A stretch of 64,000 bases of DNA from assembly GCA_963816745.1 (NCBI GenBank), contig CAWFLQ010000003.1, forward strand, positions 186,001 through 250,000, written 5' to 3'. Source of the DNA: VAZQ01 sp963816745. Its GTDB lineage: Bacteria > Pseudomonadota > Alphaproteobacteria > Rhizobiales > Xanthobacteraceae. Both the position numbers and the translations under genes were made by a program. Below are positions 14,091 through 24,738 of the stretch, one piece after another. Under the pieces are notes generated by a model. The model was not told where the DNA came from, ran no database searches, and saw nothing but the letters and a program-made list of their open reading frames with translations. Numbering within the stretch: the first letter of the stretch is position 1; every line of letters begins with the position of its first letter.

Positions 14091-16461
14091 CTATGCCGCG
14101 TTTTGCCTGTGGTTGGTTTTCTGCAACGCCTGCCAGACCGTCTGCGCGGTCGCGGGCATTGCCAAATCCTCGGTGCCGATCGCATCGGTGATGGCGTTGA
14201 TGACGGCGACCGGCGCCGCGATCGCGCCCGCCTCGCCGCAGCCCTTGATGCCGAGCGGGTTCGACGGCGCCTTGGTCGTGGTCATGTCGACCTTGAGCAC
14301 CGGCAGGTTCTCCGCGCGCGGCATGCAGTAGTCCATGAACGAGCCGGTGACGAGCTGGCCGTCCTTGTCGTAGACCACGCCCTCGAGCAGCGCCTGACCC
14401 ACACCCTGGGCGATGCCGCCGTGGACCTGGCCCTCGACGATCATCGGATTGATCACGGTGCCGAAATCATCGACCGCGGTCCAGGCGACGATCTCGCTCT
14501 CGCCGGTCTCGCGATCGACCTCGACTTCGCAGATGTGACAGCCGGCCGGGAAGGTGAAGTTGGTGGGATCGTAGAACGCGCCCTCCTTCAGTCCCGGCTC
14601 GAGCTCGGCGCCGACGAACTTGTGCGCGATATAGGCGTTGAGCGCGACGTCGCCCCAGGCCGCCGACTTGTCGGTGCCGGCGACGGTGAACTTGCCGTCC
14701 TTGAACACGATGTCGCCTTCGGCGGCTTCGAGCATATGGGCCGCGACCTTCTTGGCCTTGGTCTCGATCTTGTCGAGCGCCTTGACGATGGCGGAAATGC
14801 CGACCGCGCCCGAGCGCGAGCCATAGGTGCCCATGCCGAACTGCACCTTGTCGGTGTCGCCGTGCACGACGCTGATATTGTCGATCGGGATGCCGAGCCG
14901 GTCGGAAACGACCTGCGCGAAGGTGGTCTCGTGGCCCTGGCCGTGCTGGTGACAGCCGGTGAGGACCTCGACCGAGCCGGTCGGATTGACCCGCACCTCG
15001 GCCGACTCCCACAAGCCCACGCCGCAGCCGAGCGAGCCCACCGCCTGGCTCGGCGCAATGCCGCAGGCCTCGATATAGGTCGAGAAGCCGACGCCGCGCA
15101 GCTTGCCGTGGCGGGCGGACTCGCGCTTGCGCTTCCCGAAGCCGGCATAGTCGGCGATCTCCAGCGCCTTCTTGAGCGAGGCGTGATAGTCGCCGGCGTC
15201 GTAGTTCATGATCACCGGCGTCTGGTGCGGGAACTTCTTGATGAAGTTCTTCTTGCGCAGGTCGGCGGGATCGACGCCCAATTCGCGCGCGCGCGATCTC
15301 CATCAGCCGCTCGACCACGAAGGTCGCCTCCGGACGGCCGGCGCCGCGATAGGCATCGACCGGCACGGTGTTGGTGTAGACCGCGTCGACCTCGCAATAG
15401 ATCGCCGGGATCTCGTACTGGCCGGAGAGCAGCGTGCCGTAGAGATAGGTCGGCACCGACGACGAGAACGTCGACATGTAGGCGCCGAGATTGGCGATGG
15501 TCTTGACCTCGCAGCCCCGTGATCTTGCCGTCGGCGTCGAACGCCATCTCGGCATGGGTGACGTGGTCGCGGCCGTGGGCATCGGCTGAGGAAGGCCTCC
15601 GAGCGATCCGACACCCATTTCACCGGCCGGCCGATCTTGCGCGCCGCCCACAGGCAGACGACCTCTTCCGGATAGATGAAAATCTTCGAGCCGAAGCCGC
15701 CGCCGACGTCGGGCGCGATCACGCGCAGCTTGTGCTCGGGCGCCATGCCGACGAAGGCGGAGATGACGAGGCGCGCCACGTGCGGGTTCTGCGTCGTGTT
15801 CCAGAGCGTGAGGGAGTCGGTGCCGGAATCGTATTCGCCGATCGCGGCGCGCGGCTCGATCGCATTCGGCACCAGGCGGTTGTTGATGAGATCGAGCTTG
15901 GTGACGTGCTTGGCCGCACTTGAACGCAGCCTCGACCGCCTTCGGATCGCCGAGGTGCCACTGATAGATCGTGTTGCGCGGGCGCGACCTCGTGGATTTG
16001 CGGCGCGCCTTGGCCTGCGCCTTGGCCGGATCGGCGACCGGCGGCAGCAGCTCGTAGTCGACTTTGATCTTCTCGGCGGCGTCCTTCGCCTGCGCCAGCG
16101 TCTCGGCGACGACGACGGCGACCGCGTCGCCGACATAGTTCGCCTTGCCGTGCGCGATCGCCGGATGCGGCGCCATCTTCATCGGCGAGCCGTCCTTGGA
16201 CTTGATCATCCAGCCGCAGATGAGACCGCCGATCTTGTCGGCGGCGAGCTCGGCGCCGGTGAGCACCGCGAGCACGCCCGGCATGGCCGCCGCCGCCGTG
16301 CCGTCGATTGCCTTGATCTTGGCGTGGGCATGGGGCGAGCGGAGAAAGTAGGCATGGCTTTGGCCCGGGCGGTTGACGTCGTCGGTGTAGTGGCCCTTGC
16401 CGGTGATGAAGCGTTGATCTTCTTTGCGGCGCACCGCCGCGCCGATGCCGGTCGCGCTCAT
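14091..16461 (-). CDS. coxL: Molybdopterin-binding large subunit, form II type (about five frameshifts)
   Basis: The protein of roughly 785 aa starts MSATGIGAAVRRKEDQRFI and runs through several frames to a stop at 14091; shifts lie near 15985, 15920, 15590, 15520 and 15290. The active-site loop reads AYRGAGRPEATFVVER, which is form II; form I CO dehydrogenases have AYRCSFR. The catalytic glutamate motif GCGEAGAIAAPVAV is intact near the C-terminus. Form II enzymes may oxidise CO slowly or other substrates, including aromatic compounds. It sits between coxS and coxM. Substrate is unknown; the shifts are probably assembly errors. Confidence 0.85.
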
Positions 16462-16504
16462 GGCGGTCTCCTCCCTGGATGACGCCGTCAGCTGGCTTCT
16501 TCAC

Positions 16505-17000
<496 letters not shown>

Positions 17001-17188
17001 GGCTTTCCTCCTCGAAATCCGGCCAAAGGCCTCGTTTTCGGCGCCGACGGCCGATGCCGGCGGCAGATCGGGTCAAAATCAGGTCGATTTTGCCCCGAAG
17101 CGTGATTTGGAACAAGTCAACTCTGAACCCCCGGCGCCCGGCCGGTCAAGGGTATTTGGGGCCTCGATACCCCCAAATCGCTGGATCG

Positions 17189-17642
17189 TTATCCGCCCGT
17201 GCCCACCGCGGCGGCGAATTTCACGAAGAAATCGTCGGCGGTCTTCTTCGCCGCGCTGTTGATCAGACGCTGGCCGAGTTGCGCGAGCTTGCCGCCGATC
17301 TGCGCATCCACGTCGTAGGTGAGAAGCGTGCCGCCGTCCTTGTCGGACAGCGACACCTTGGCGCCGCCCTTGGCGAAACCCGCGACGCCGCCCTCGCCCT
17401 CGCCCGAGATGCGATAGCTGTTGGGCGGATCGAGGTCGGAGAGCCGGACCTTGCCCTTCCAGCGCGCCTTGACCGGTCCGACCTTGACGGTGGCAGATGG
17501 CCTGGAATTCGTTCTCCGAAATCTTGTCGAGTTGCTCGCTGCCGGGAATGCAGCTCTTGAGCACCTCGGGATCGTTGAGCTTCGCCCAGACCACCTCGCG
17601 GCTCGCGGGAAGCTGGACTTGCCCGTTCATCGTCATCGCCAT
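17189..17642 (-). CDS. coxG: CoxG-type SRPBCC protein (one frameshift)
   Basis: The N-terminus MAMTMNGQVQLPASREVVW and CIPGSEQLDKISENEFQA are typical of the CO dehydrogenase subunit G family of START/SRPBCC-fold proteins. A one-base shift near 17500 leads to the frame holding VGPVKARWKGKVRLSDL and ending FAAAVGTGG before the TAA at 17189-17191. CoxG proteins assist maturation or membrane association of CoxSLM. It is the first gene of the minus-strand set, 190 nt upstream of coxS and divergent from pcaB. Confidence 0.8.
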
Positions 17643-17801
17643 CGGCCTACTCCGTCGTTTTGAGCTCCTGATATAAAGCTTTGGCGGCCAACGGGGAAAG
17701 CGCTTTCGTCGAGGCCCGGCCCTGCGCACGCTGGGGATGGGCCGGGGGTTGGCGGGCGGCCTGCGGGCCGCTATTGGTGTGACCGCCTCCGGCGAAGCGC
17801 G

Positions 17802-19177
17802 ATGACCGATCCCCTTGCCCCCTCTTCGCTGCTGACCCCGCTGATCTCGAGCGCGGCCATGCGCGCCATCCTCGACGATCGCGCACGCCTGCAACGGATG
17901 CTCGATTTCGAGGTCGCGCTCGCACGCGCGGAGGCCGCGGTCGGCGTCATTCCCGCCCTCGCGATCGACCAGATCGCCAATGCCGCCAAGGCCGAGCGTT
18001 ACGACGTCAAGGCGCTGGGCGAGGAAGCCGTTGCCTCCGGCAATATCGCCATTCCACTGATCAACGCGCTGACCGCCGAGGTCGCCAAGAGCCGACGTAT
18101 CGGCCGCCGGCTACGTTCACTGGGGGGCGACCAGCCAGGACGTCATCGACACCGCGCTGGTGCTCGAGCTCAAGGCGGTCATCGACGCTCTCATCGCCGA
18201 TCTCAACCGCGCCATCGACGGCTTCACCGCGCTCACCGGGCGCCATCGCCGCACCGCCGCGGTCGGGCGCACCTGGATGCAGCACGCGCTGCCGATGCCG
18301 TTCGGGCTCAAGCTCGCGGGTTATGCGGCGGCGCTGGCACGCTCGCGCGAGCGGCTGCGGCGGCTGCGGCGCGAAGCGCTGGTGCTGCAATTCGGCGGCG
18401 CGGTCGGCACGCTCGCCGCGCTCAACGATCGCGGCCTCGACGTCGCCGAGCGGCTGGCCGCCCTGCTCGACCTGCCGCTGCCGGAGGCGCCCTGGCACAC
18501 CCACCGCGACCGGCTGGCCGAGGTCGCGTCGGCGTTGGCGATCCTCGCCGGCACCTGCGGCAAGATCGCCCGCGACGTCTCGCTCCTGATGCAGACCGAC
18601 GTGGCCGAAGCTTTCGAGCCGGCGGCGCCCGGGCGCGGCGGCTCGTCGACCATGCCGCACAAGCGCAATCCGACCGCCGCTGCCGCGGCGCTCGCGGCCG
18701 CGACCATCGCGCCCAATCTACTCGCGACCATCATGGCCGCGCAGGTGCAGGAGCACGAGCGCGGCGCTCGGCGGCTGGCAGGCCGAATGGCCGACCTTCC
18801 CCGCGCTCGCGCTCGTCACCTCGGGCGCGCTCAACGCCATCGTCGACATCGCCCAGGGCCTGGAAGTCGACAGCGAGCGCATGCGCGTCAATCTTGCGCA
18901 AACCCGCGGAGTGATCATGGCCGAGGCGGTGACGTTCGCGCTCGGCGCCAAGCTCGGCAAGCACGAGGCGCACCGCATCGTCGAGGAGGCGAGCCGCAAG
19001 GCGATCGCCGCCAAGCGCGATCTGCAGGACGTGCTCGCCGAGGACGATCAGGTCACCTTGTCGCTCAGCGTCGGAGAACTCGCCAAGCTGTTCGAGCCCA
19101 TGGGCTATCAAGGCTCCGCGCAGACCTTCATCGACCGCCTCATCGGTTCGCTGCAGGGACGCGGCGGCAAACGCTAA
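17802..19177 (+). CDS. pcaB: 3-carboxy-cis,cis-muconate cycloisomerase (two frameshifts)
   Basis: A fumarase/aspartase-superfamily protein of about 455 aa. Evidence is GYVHWGATSQDVIDTALV, the family signature SSTMPHKRNPTAAAAAL, and the C-terminal LGKHEAHRIVEEASRKAI. Shifts occur near 18097 (extra A) and 18764 (extra G). PcaB lactonises 3-carboxymuconate in the protocatechuate branch of the beta-ketoadipate pathway, and the pcaD and pcaC genes that follow fit this. adenylosuccinate lyase, a relative, is encoded separately at 44073. Confidence 0.88.
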
Positions 19178-19208
19178 GAACGAAACAAATTCTCGAAGGG
19201 GGAACGCC

Positions 19209-19992
19209 ATGCCCGTGATCGACGCCGACGGCTGTCCGATCCATGTCGAGGTCGAGGGGCCGGAACGCGCGCCGGTGCTCATGCTGTCGAATTCGCTCGG
19301 CACCACGCTGCATATGTGGAACGGACAGGTCGCCCCGTTCACGCAGCACTTTCGCCTCGTGCGCTACGACCGGCGCGGCCACGGCAAGTCCGGCGTGCCC
19401 AAGGGTCCCTATACGATGGACCGTCTCGGCCGCGACGTGCTGGCGGTGCTCGACGGCCTGGGCATCAAGAAGATCAACTGGTGCGGCCTCTCGATGGGCG
19501 GCATGGTCGGACAATGGCTCGGCGCCAACGCGCCCGACCGCATCGAGCGGCTGGTCCTCACCAATACGTCGAGCCTATTTCGCCGACAAGAATGCGTGGA
19601 ACGACCGCCTCAAGCTGGTGCGCGAGAAAGGCGTCGCGGCCTTCGCCGCGGCGAACATGGAACGCTGGTTCACCAAGGGATTTCTCGAGCGCGCGCCGCA
19701 GGCGGTCGCGCCCATCCGTGACATGTTCGCCGCGACACCGCTCGAGGGCTACATCGCCTGCGGCGAGGCGGTGCGCGACATGGACCACCGCGCACTGTTG
19801 CCGAAGATCAGCGCGCCGACGCTGGTGATCGCCGGCAGGCACGATCCGGCGACGCCGCTCGAGGCGAACGAATATCTCAAGAACAACATACCGGACGCCA
19901 AGCTCGAAGTGCTCGATGCCGCGCACATGTCGAATGTCGAGCAGGCCGAGGCCTATACCAAGGCGGTGCTCGGCTTCTTGACCGCGCGCTGA
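19209..19992 (+). CDS. pcaD: 3-oxoadipate enol-lactonase (one frameshift)
   Basis: An alpha/beta hydrolase of about 260 aa. The nucleophile elbow is CGLSMGGMVGQWLG, the acid residue lies in VIAGRHDPATP and the histidine in DAAHMSNVEQ. The GTTLHMWNGQ and VRYDRRGHGKS motifs are typical of PcaD. One extra C near 19578 splits the frame after LTNTSS. It opens the enol-lactone to beta-ketoadipate. It starts 31 nt after pcaB with AAGGGGG upstream and is followed 15 nt later by pcaC. Confidence 0.88.
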
Positions 19993-20007
19993 CGCCGGGA
20001 GGAAATC

Positions 20008-20397
20008 ATGGACGACAAGGAACGCTACCAACGCGGCGCCAATGCGCGGCGCAAGGTCCTGGGCAATGCCTGGGTCGATCGCGCCGATGCCAACAAGACC
20101 GCCTTCAGCGCGGACTGGCAGGATTTCATCACCCGCTGCGCGTGGGGCGAGATCTGGACCCGCCCGCACTTCGACGAGCGCACGCGGCGCGTGCTCGTCA
20201 TCGGCACCATGATGGCGATCGGCCGGTGGGAAGAGTTCCGCATGCACGTGCGCGCGGCGCTGGTCGAGGGCGGCTTTTCCGCCGACGACATCAAGGAAAT
20301 CATTCTGCAGCAGGCGATCTATTGCGGCGTGCCGGTTGGCAACCACGCCTTCCGCGAAGCGGGCGAGCTGCTCAAGGAGCTCGGCAAAGCCGGTTGA
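20008..20397 (+). CDS. pcaC: 4-carboxymuconolactone decarboxylase
   Basis: The 129-aa product is intact. Family motifs are RWEEFRMHVRAALVEGG, IKEIILQQAIYCGVPVGNHA and FREAGELLKELG. The enzyme decarboxylates 4-carboxymuconolactone to the enol-lactone that PcaD hydrolyses. GGGAGG lies just upstream of the ATG. It is the last of the three pca genes on this strand; the genes for protocatechuate dioxygenase (pcaGH) are not in the window. Confidence 0.92.
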   Translation: MDDKERYQRGANARRKVLGNAWVDRADANKTAFSADWQDFITRCAWGEIWTRPHFDERTRRVLVIGTMMAIGRWEEFRMHVRAALVEGGFSADDIKEIILQQAIYCGVPVGNHAFREAGELLKELGKAG

Positions 20398-20509
20398 GGC
20401 GCAACGCCTTCGAGCGATTCAATTCGGTGCAATACTGGCCGCAGGGGGCGGCGGGTCGGGCCACTGCATGGTAGAGGTAAGGCGCGGCCACACATTGGAA
20501 AAGCCCCAC

Positions 20510-20926
20510 ATGCCCTCCTGCAAGCTCACCCGCGTGGCACTCGTTGTCGCTCTCGCCTCGACCATCGCCAGCTTCGGCGCGCCGAGCCGCGCCGAGCCGC
20601 TGATCACGCAAGGCATCGGCATCCAGAACTGCGGCAAGCTCGCAGCCGACCTCAAGCCGAGCCAAGGGCTCGACCATCCGCCCAATTATTTGCTGTTCTA
20701 CTGGGTGCAGGGCTACGTCAGCGCCGCCAACTTTCTGCTGCTCAACGAGTACCACAACTTCGTCGACATGAACGGGGTGGACGTCAACACCATCGTCAAG
20801 CTTGTGTTCGACTTCTGCAAGGCGAAACCCAACGACAAACCTGTCAGCGCGATCGACAAGTTCATCCGCGACGCCAAGAAGATCGACGTGAAGGAAAAGG
20901 ACGTCTTCAACCCGTGGGAGCAGTGA
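20510..20926 (+). CDS. Exported small protein, HdeA/Rap1a-like
   Basis: The 138-aa product starts at 20510 with a signal peptide (MPSCKLTRVALVVALAST..., cleavage near residue 28 after SRA). The mature part has two cysteines, NCGKLAAD and FDFCKAKPND, bracketing a hydrophobic helix (LLFYWVQGYVSAANFLLLN). This two-cysteine layout with WVQGY and FC-x-x-x-P resembles small periplasmic HdeA/Rap1a-like proteins found in many Hyphomicrobiales. The assignment is by pattern only. Its end overlaps the convergent membrane-protein gene by 20 nt. Confidence 0.6.
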   Translation: MPSCKLTRVALVVALASTIASFGAPSRAEPLITQGIGIQNCGKLAADLKPSQGLDHPPNYLLFYWVQGYVSAANFLLLNEYHNFVDMNGVDVNTIVKLVFDFCKAKPNDKPVSAIDKFIRDAKKIDVKEKDVFNPWEQ

Positions 20927-21470
20927 GCCCCGCCAGCGGCGATCGAGGTTCGCGGTCGCTCATGGCGATCGGGAGCTCTGCACGCTCCGCCTCCTCCTCC
21001 ACCTCACGGCCCGCGGCGATGCACCGTTCCACAGCGATCACCATCGCCGCGCCGGTCAGCAGCAGACATTGAGCAGCCTGCAGGCGGATCAAGTCGCCGT
21101 CGCCACTGCCGAGCGCGGGCCAGACCGAAAACACGATCGAGACTCCCGCAAGCGCGAGGACGGCATCAAGCGTCTCGCGATTGGGCTGTCGGCCGATCAC
21201 AAACGCGCGGGCAAAGTCGATCAGGTACGCCAGGAACCCAATCGCGACCACGAACTTGAGGCCGGACAGCAGGTACGACGTGCGCACCAAGCCCTCCACG
21301 CCGAAATCGAACAAGGCGCGATAGTAACCGGCGGCCACGACGTGCGCGCGGTCCTGGAGGCCGTAAACGGGCGAGGTCAGGACTCGCAGGGCATCCATGC
21401 CCCAGACCGGCGCGAAATAGACCGAGATGAGCGCCGCATTGACGGCGCCGAGCCGAGGCGGAGACCGCAT
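20907..21470 (-). CDS. Predicted integral membrane protein of unknown function
   Basis: The start at 21470 gives MRSPPRLGAVNAALISVYF, 187 aa. Four hydrophobic segments are visible: around residues 9-30, 60-85 (YLLSGLKFVVAIGFLAYLI), 102-122 (AVLALAGVSIVFSVWPAL) and 132-150. The C-terminal tail is charged (REVEEEAERAEL). I recognise no family. It is convergent with the exported protein at 20510 and its 3' end overlaps it by 20 nt. Confidence 0.6.
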   Translation of the reverse strand: MRSPPRLGAVNAALISVYFAPVWGMDALRVLTSPVYGLQDRAHVVAAGYYRALFDFGVEGLVRTSYLLSGLKFVVAIGFLAYLIDFARAFVIGRQPNRETLDAVLALAGVSIVFSVWPALGSGDGDLIRLQAAQCLLLTGAAMVIAVERCIAAGREVEEEAERAELPIAMSDREPRSPLAGLTAPTG

Positions 21471-21604
21471 CGCATCCTCCCGGCCGGCCGACGGACCATC
21501 GCCCGAGGGCAATGGAATCGCGTCGAACGACCACCATGCGATCTAAGCCTCGCGCAATTTTAGGCTCAATGGAAACCCTTTTTTAACCCTACCCGCCGAC
21601 GGGG

Positions 21605-22498
21605 TTAACCTCCCCTGGCCGCCCGGAACTCGTGCGGGGTCGTTCCGGTCTGCTTGCGGAAGAAGCGGGCGAAATGGGAGGGATCGGAGAAGGCGAGATC
21701 GTAGGCGATCTCGTGGATCGGCTGGCTGGTGAACACGAGCTGGCGCTTGGCTTCGGTCAGCACGCGCTGGCGAATGAGGTGGCCGGCGGTCACCCCGGTT
21801 GCCCGCCTGACGTGATCGTTGAGGCGGTCCACGGTCATCGCCAGCTTGTCGGCATAGAAGGCGAGCTGCCGCTCCTTGTGGAAATGCTCCTCGACCAGCT
21901 TGCGCAGCGCGTCGACGGTGGCGCCGGTCGGCTCGAGCGCGACCGGCCCCTCCCCCGCCCGCCCGCGCGCAGCCGCCAGCCGTGCCACCTCGACCGCGAT
22001 CAGCGCCAGCAGTCCGCGCATGGCAATGCGGAAACCCGCGCGGGCGAGGAAGCGCTCCTCGTGCAGTTCGACCGCCAGCTTTCCGATCCGGTCGCGCTCC
22101 GCGTCGCCGAGCGGCACGACCGGCTCGACGGCCAGGGCCTTGAGCCGGGCGAGCGCCTCGCCGCGGCGATCGCCCATCGCCTCGGCGACGTCCTCGGTGA
22201 AACTCATCACCCAGCCGTCGGTCACGGCCGGCCGGAAGCGGAAGCCGTGGGCGATGGTCGCCGGCATGATGATTGCGCACGGCGCCTCGAAGGCGATCGT
22301 CGACGCCTCGAACGTCATCTCGCCGCCGCCGCGCTCGATCAACAGGATCTGGAACAGGTTGCGGTGCCGGTGAGCGCGGATCGTCCAGTCGTGGATCGAG
22401 GATCGCGACGAGATCGTCTCGATATGAATGAAATCGAAGGCCTGATCGTCAGGCGGATCGCCGTAGAGATGGAACAGCGGGAGCGCGGCTGTGGCCAT
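21605..22498 (-). CDS. AraC-family regulator, PobR-like
   Basis: The 297-aa product has an N-terminal cupin-like sensor (IRAHRHRNLFQILLIERGGG) and a C-terminal AraC domain with LAMTVDRLNDHVRRATG and IHEIAYDLAFSDPSHFARFF, then RKQTGTTPHEFR. The order and length match PobR-type activators that respond to 4-hydroxybenzoate and control pobA. Neighbouring pca and hydroxylase genes fit an aromatic-acid role, but the ligand is inference. The frame is intact. Confidence 0.8.
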   Translation of the reverse strand: MATAALPLFHLYGDPPDDQAFDFIHIETISSRSSIHDWTIRAHRHRNLFQILLIERGGGEMTFEASTIAFEAPCAIIMPATIAHGFRFRPAVTDGWVMSFTEDVAEAMGDRRGEALARLKALAVEPVVPLGDAERDRIGKLAVELHEERFLARAGFRIAMRGLLALIAVEVARLAAARGRAGEGPVALEPTGATVDALRKLVEEHFHKERQLAFYADKLAMTVDRLNDHVRRATGVTAGHLIRQRVLTEAKRQLVFTSQPIHEIAYDLAFSDPSHFARFFRKQTGTTPHEFRAARGG

Positions 22499-22590
22499 GC
22501 CAAATCATAGGCCAGCTCGGGCGCGGAGAAAACGTGTCACAACCGCTCAAACGGCCGCCGTTCACACCAATCCGCGTGAACGTCCCGGCC

Positions 22591-22629
22591 AGAAAAAATA
22601 GTGGCCCCGCCGTTCCGCGGGGCCACTAT
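22591..22629 (-). terminator. Rho-independent terminator of the QG-rich gene
   Basis: A perfect 13-bp stem, ATAGTGGCCCCGC with GCGGGGCCACTAT and a six-base loop, lies at 22598-22629. On the minus strand it is followed at once by TTTTTTCT. It sits 43 nt past the stop of the gene at 22673. Confidence 0.85.
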
Positions 22630-22672
22630 CAGAGAGCCTGAAAAACACGCGGCGGCTCGCGCCGCCTTTGCC

Positions 22673-22864
22673 CTACCTGTCTCTGTCGTGCTGCCCGCCC
22701 TGGCCCGGCTGCTGCGATTGCTGGCCCGGCTTCTGCTGTCCGCCGCCTTGCTGCTGCTGTCCGGGCTTGTGCTGGCCGCCGCCGCCCTGCTGCTGGCCGC
22801 CTTGGCCCGGGCGCGGAGTGTTCTGCTGTTGCTGGTTTGGATTCTTCTCGTTTGGATTGTTCAT
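22673..22864 (-). CDS. Low-complexity Gln/Gly-rich 63-aa protein
   Basis: The ATG at 22864 is preceded by GAGGAGAG at good spacing. The product starts MNNPNEKNPNQQQQN and consists of repeats of PGQ, QQ, GGG and QHKPGQQ, ending GQGGQHDRDR. Five residues (Q, G, P, N, K) make up most of it, so it should be disordered. Evidence that it is a real gene: a good ribosome site, a length-limited frame and a strong terminator just downstream. Similar QG-rich small proteins occur in Hyphomicrobiales; their function is not known. Confidence 0.65.
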   Translation of the reverse strand: MNNPNEKNPNQQQQNTPRPGQGGQQQGGGGQHKPGQQQQGGGQQKPGQQSQQPGQGGQHDRDR

Positions 22865-23074
22865 TAAATCTCTCCTCAAGGGTTGGCGTGCGTATCCACC
22901 CCCCGAACATCAACGTGCGGCCATGAACAAAGGTTCGCTGCAAAGCAGCAAATTTGGCGGGATCGCGTTGGCGATTTCGCGCCGCAATCGGGGCGAATTT
23001 TGCCAAATTCGTCGGCGGCGGGAACTAATGTTCCGCAATCCGAAATTCGCCGGAATGTGATTGCGAACGCCAAC

Positions 23075-23629
23075 TCACACGCGCTTGTAGGCGCGGTCGT
23101 GATATACGAGCGCCGGGCCGCTCGGGCCGACGTGCACCGCTTCGACCGCGCCGAAGAACACGTTGTGGCTCCCGACCGACCTCACCTCGATGATGCGGCA
23201 GTCGAAGGCGATCACCGCCGAGGCGAGCACGGGGCTGCCGGTCGACAGCGTGGTCCATTCTCCGCTCGCAAAGCGATCGCTGCCGGTGACGCCGGTGCGG
23301 CCCGCAAAGATGTCGGCAATCTCCGCTCCGCCGTCGCCGAGCGTGCTCACGCAGAACACGCCGTTCTCCACGACCGCCGGATTGGTCTTGCTGCGGCGGT
23401 TGAGGCACATCAGCAACGTGGGCGGCGCGTCCGAGACCGAGCAGACCGCGGTTGCCGTCGCCCCGGCCTTGCCACCCGGGCCGGCGGTGGTGATCACGTG
23501 CACGGCGGCGCCGAGCCTGCTCATCGCCTCACGGAATGCACCGGGCTCGACCGTGCGCACGATGTCGGGCCCCACGGCCGTGAAGGCGCCGTCCATGGCA
23601 TCATCTGGGCGTTGATCGATCCAGCTCAT
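23075..23629 (-). CDS. Flavin reductase of two-component monooxygenase type
   Basis: The 184-aa product (start MSWIDQRPDD at 23629; a TTG 13 codons earlier is possible) has the HpaC/DIM6-type flavin-reductase fold signature: FREAMSRLGAAVHVITT, ATAVCSVSDAPPTLLMCL, NPAVVENGVFCVSTL and FGAVEAVHVG. Such proteins use NAD(P)H to supply reduced FAD/FMN to a monooxygenase. The natural partner in the window is the HpaB-type oxygenase at 25300-26883, on the same strand but separated by two plus-strand genes. The substrate of the pair is not known. Confidence 0.85.
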   Translation of the reverse strand: MSWIDQRPDDAMDGAFTAVGPDIVRTVEPGAFREAMSRLGAAVHVITTAGPGGKAGATATAVCSVSDAPPTLLMCLNRRSKTNPAVVENGVFCVSTLGDGGAEIADIFAGRTGVTGSDRFASGEWTTLSTGSPVLASAVIAFDCRIIEVRSVGSHNVFFGAVEAVHVGPSGPALVYHDRAYKRV

Positions 23630-23742
23630 TGCATTCGCCGTTCCATCTTCTATGCATCTTGCGGACAATTGCGCCCCGGGGCAAGCTCACGATCCCGCAT
23701 CGATAAGAACAACCAGCTCGAAGCGAGCGATTGCGAGCACAT

Positions 23743-24714
23743 ATGCATTTCACAAGGCGAAAGTGTATCACCGCCGCAGCAGCATATGCGGCGATGCCGA
23801 TGCTACCGACGGCAGCGCAGGAATGGCCGTCGCGACCCATCCGTTTCCTGGTCGGAACCTCGGCCGGCGGCAGCGCCGACGTCATCGCCCGGAGTCTCAG
23901 CGATCTGCTCGCCGAACGTCTCGGACAGTCGCTCGTCGTCGAGAACAACACGCAGGGTGCCGGCGCCGTCGCGCAGCACGTGGTGGCCAATTCCGCGCCC
24001 GATGGGCACACGATGTTGATGATGACGGCCGGCTATCCGCCGCAGATGGCCATGAAGAAGCAACCTCCCTTCCATCCGCTCGACGGCTTCTCTTACGTCG
24101 TAATGGTCTGCGGCTACCCATTCGTCTATGCGGTGGCGCCGGATTCTCCGATCAAGTCGTTCAAGGATTTGCTCGCACGCGCTACGGCCGCGCCGCGCCA
24201 GCTCACCTACACGATCAATGCCATGGGCTCGATCTACCATGTCCTGACCAAGTGGATCGAGATGGAAGCCGGCATCGAGATGACCCCCATTCCGTACCGC
24301 GGTTCGCCGCCCGCCTTCGCGGACGTGATCGCCGGCCGCGTCAACATCATGGTCGAGCCCGCGACGACGGCATTTCCGCGGATCAAGAGCGGCCAGTTGC
24401 GCGTGCTGGCGCTCTCCTCCCCGGAACGTTTCCCGTTGATGCCGGACGCGCCGACGGTTGCCGAAACGCTGCCGGGGGTCGAGTTCATGTCCTGGCTCGG
24501 TCTCGCCATGGCCGCGAACACGCCGCGGACGATCGTCGACCGCATGAACAAGAGCGTCAGGGACATATTGGTCCTGCCCGAGATGCAGCGGCGGCTCGTC
24601 GAAGCCGGCAGCGCCGCGACGCCGTCGTCGCCCGAGGAGATGCGCCAGAAGGTCGCCACCGAGTTTGCGCGCTGGCAGCGGGTGCTCGCCGCTGCGGGCA
24701 TCGAGCAGCACTGA
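23743..24714 (+). CDS. Bug/TctC-family exported solute receptor
   Basis: The ATG at 23743 gives MHFTRRKCITAAAAYAAMP, an export signal with a double arginine, and a mature protein of about 295 aa. Family motifs are PIRFLVGTSAGGSADVIAR, VVENNTQGAGAVAQHV, IPYRGSPPAFADVIAGRVN and APTVAETLPGVEFMSWLG. Bug proteins bind small carboxylates, often aromatic or dicarboxylic acids, for tripartite tricarboxylate carriers; no membrane component lies nearby. It is followed 24 nt later by a VOC protein. The ligand is possibly an aromatic acid, by context only. Confidence 0.88.
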   Translation: MHFTRRKCITAAAAYAAMPMLPTAAQEWPSRPIRFLVGTSAGGSADVIARSLSDLLAERLGQSLVVENNTQGAGAVAQHVVANSAPDGHTMLMMTAGYPPQMAMKKQPPFHPLDGFSYVVMVCGYPFVYAVAPDSPIKSFKDLLARATAAPRQLTYTINAMGSIYHVLTKWIEMEAGIEMTPIPYRGSPPAFADVIAGRVNIMVEPATTAFPRIKSGQLRVLALSSPERFPLMPDAPTVAETLPGVEFMSWLGLAMAANTPRTIVDRMNKSVRDILVLPEMQRRLVEAGSAATPSSPEEMRQKVATEFARWQRVLAAAGIEQH

Positions 24715-24738
24715 CGTTTCTTTTTTCGGAGATCCGCA

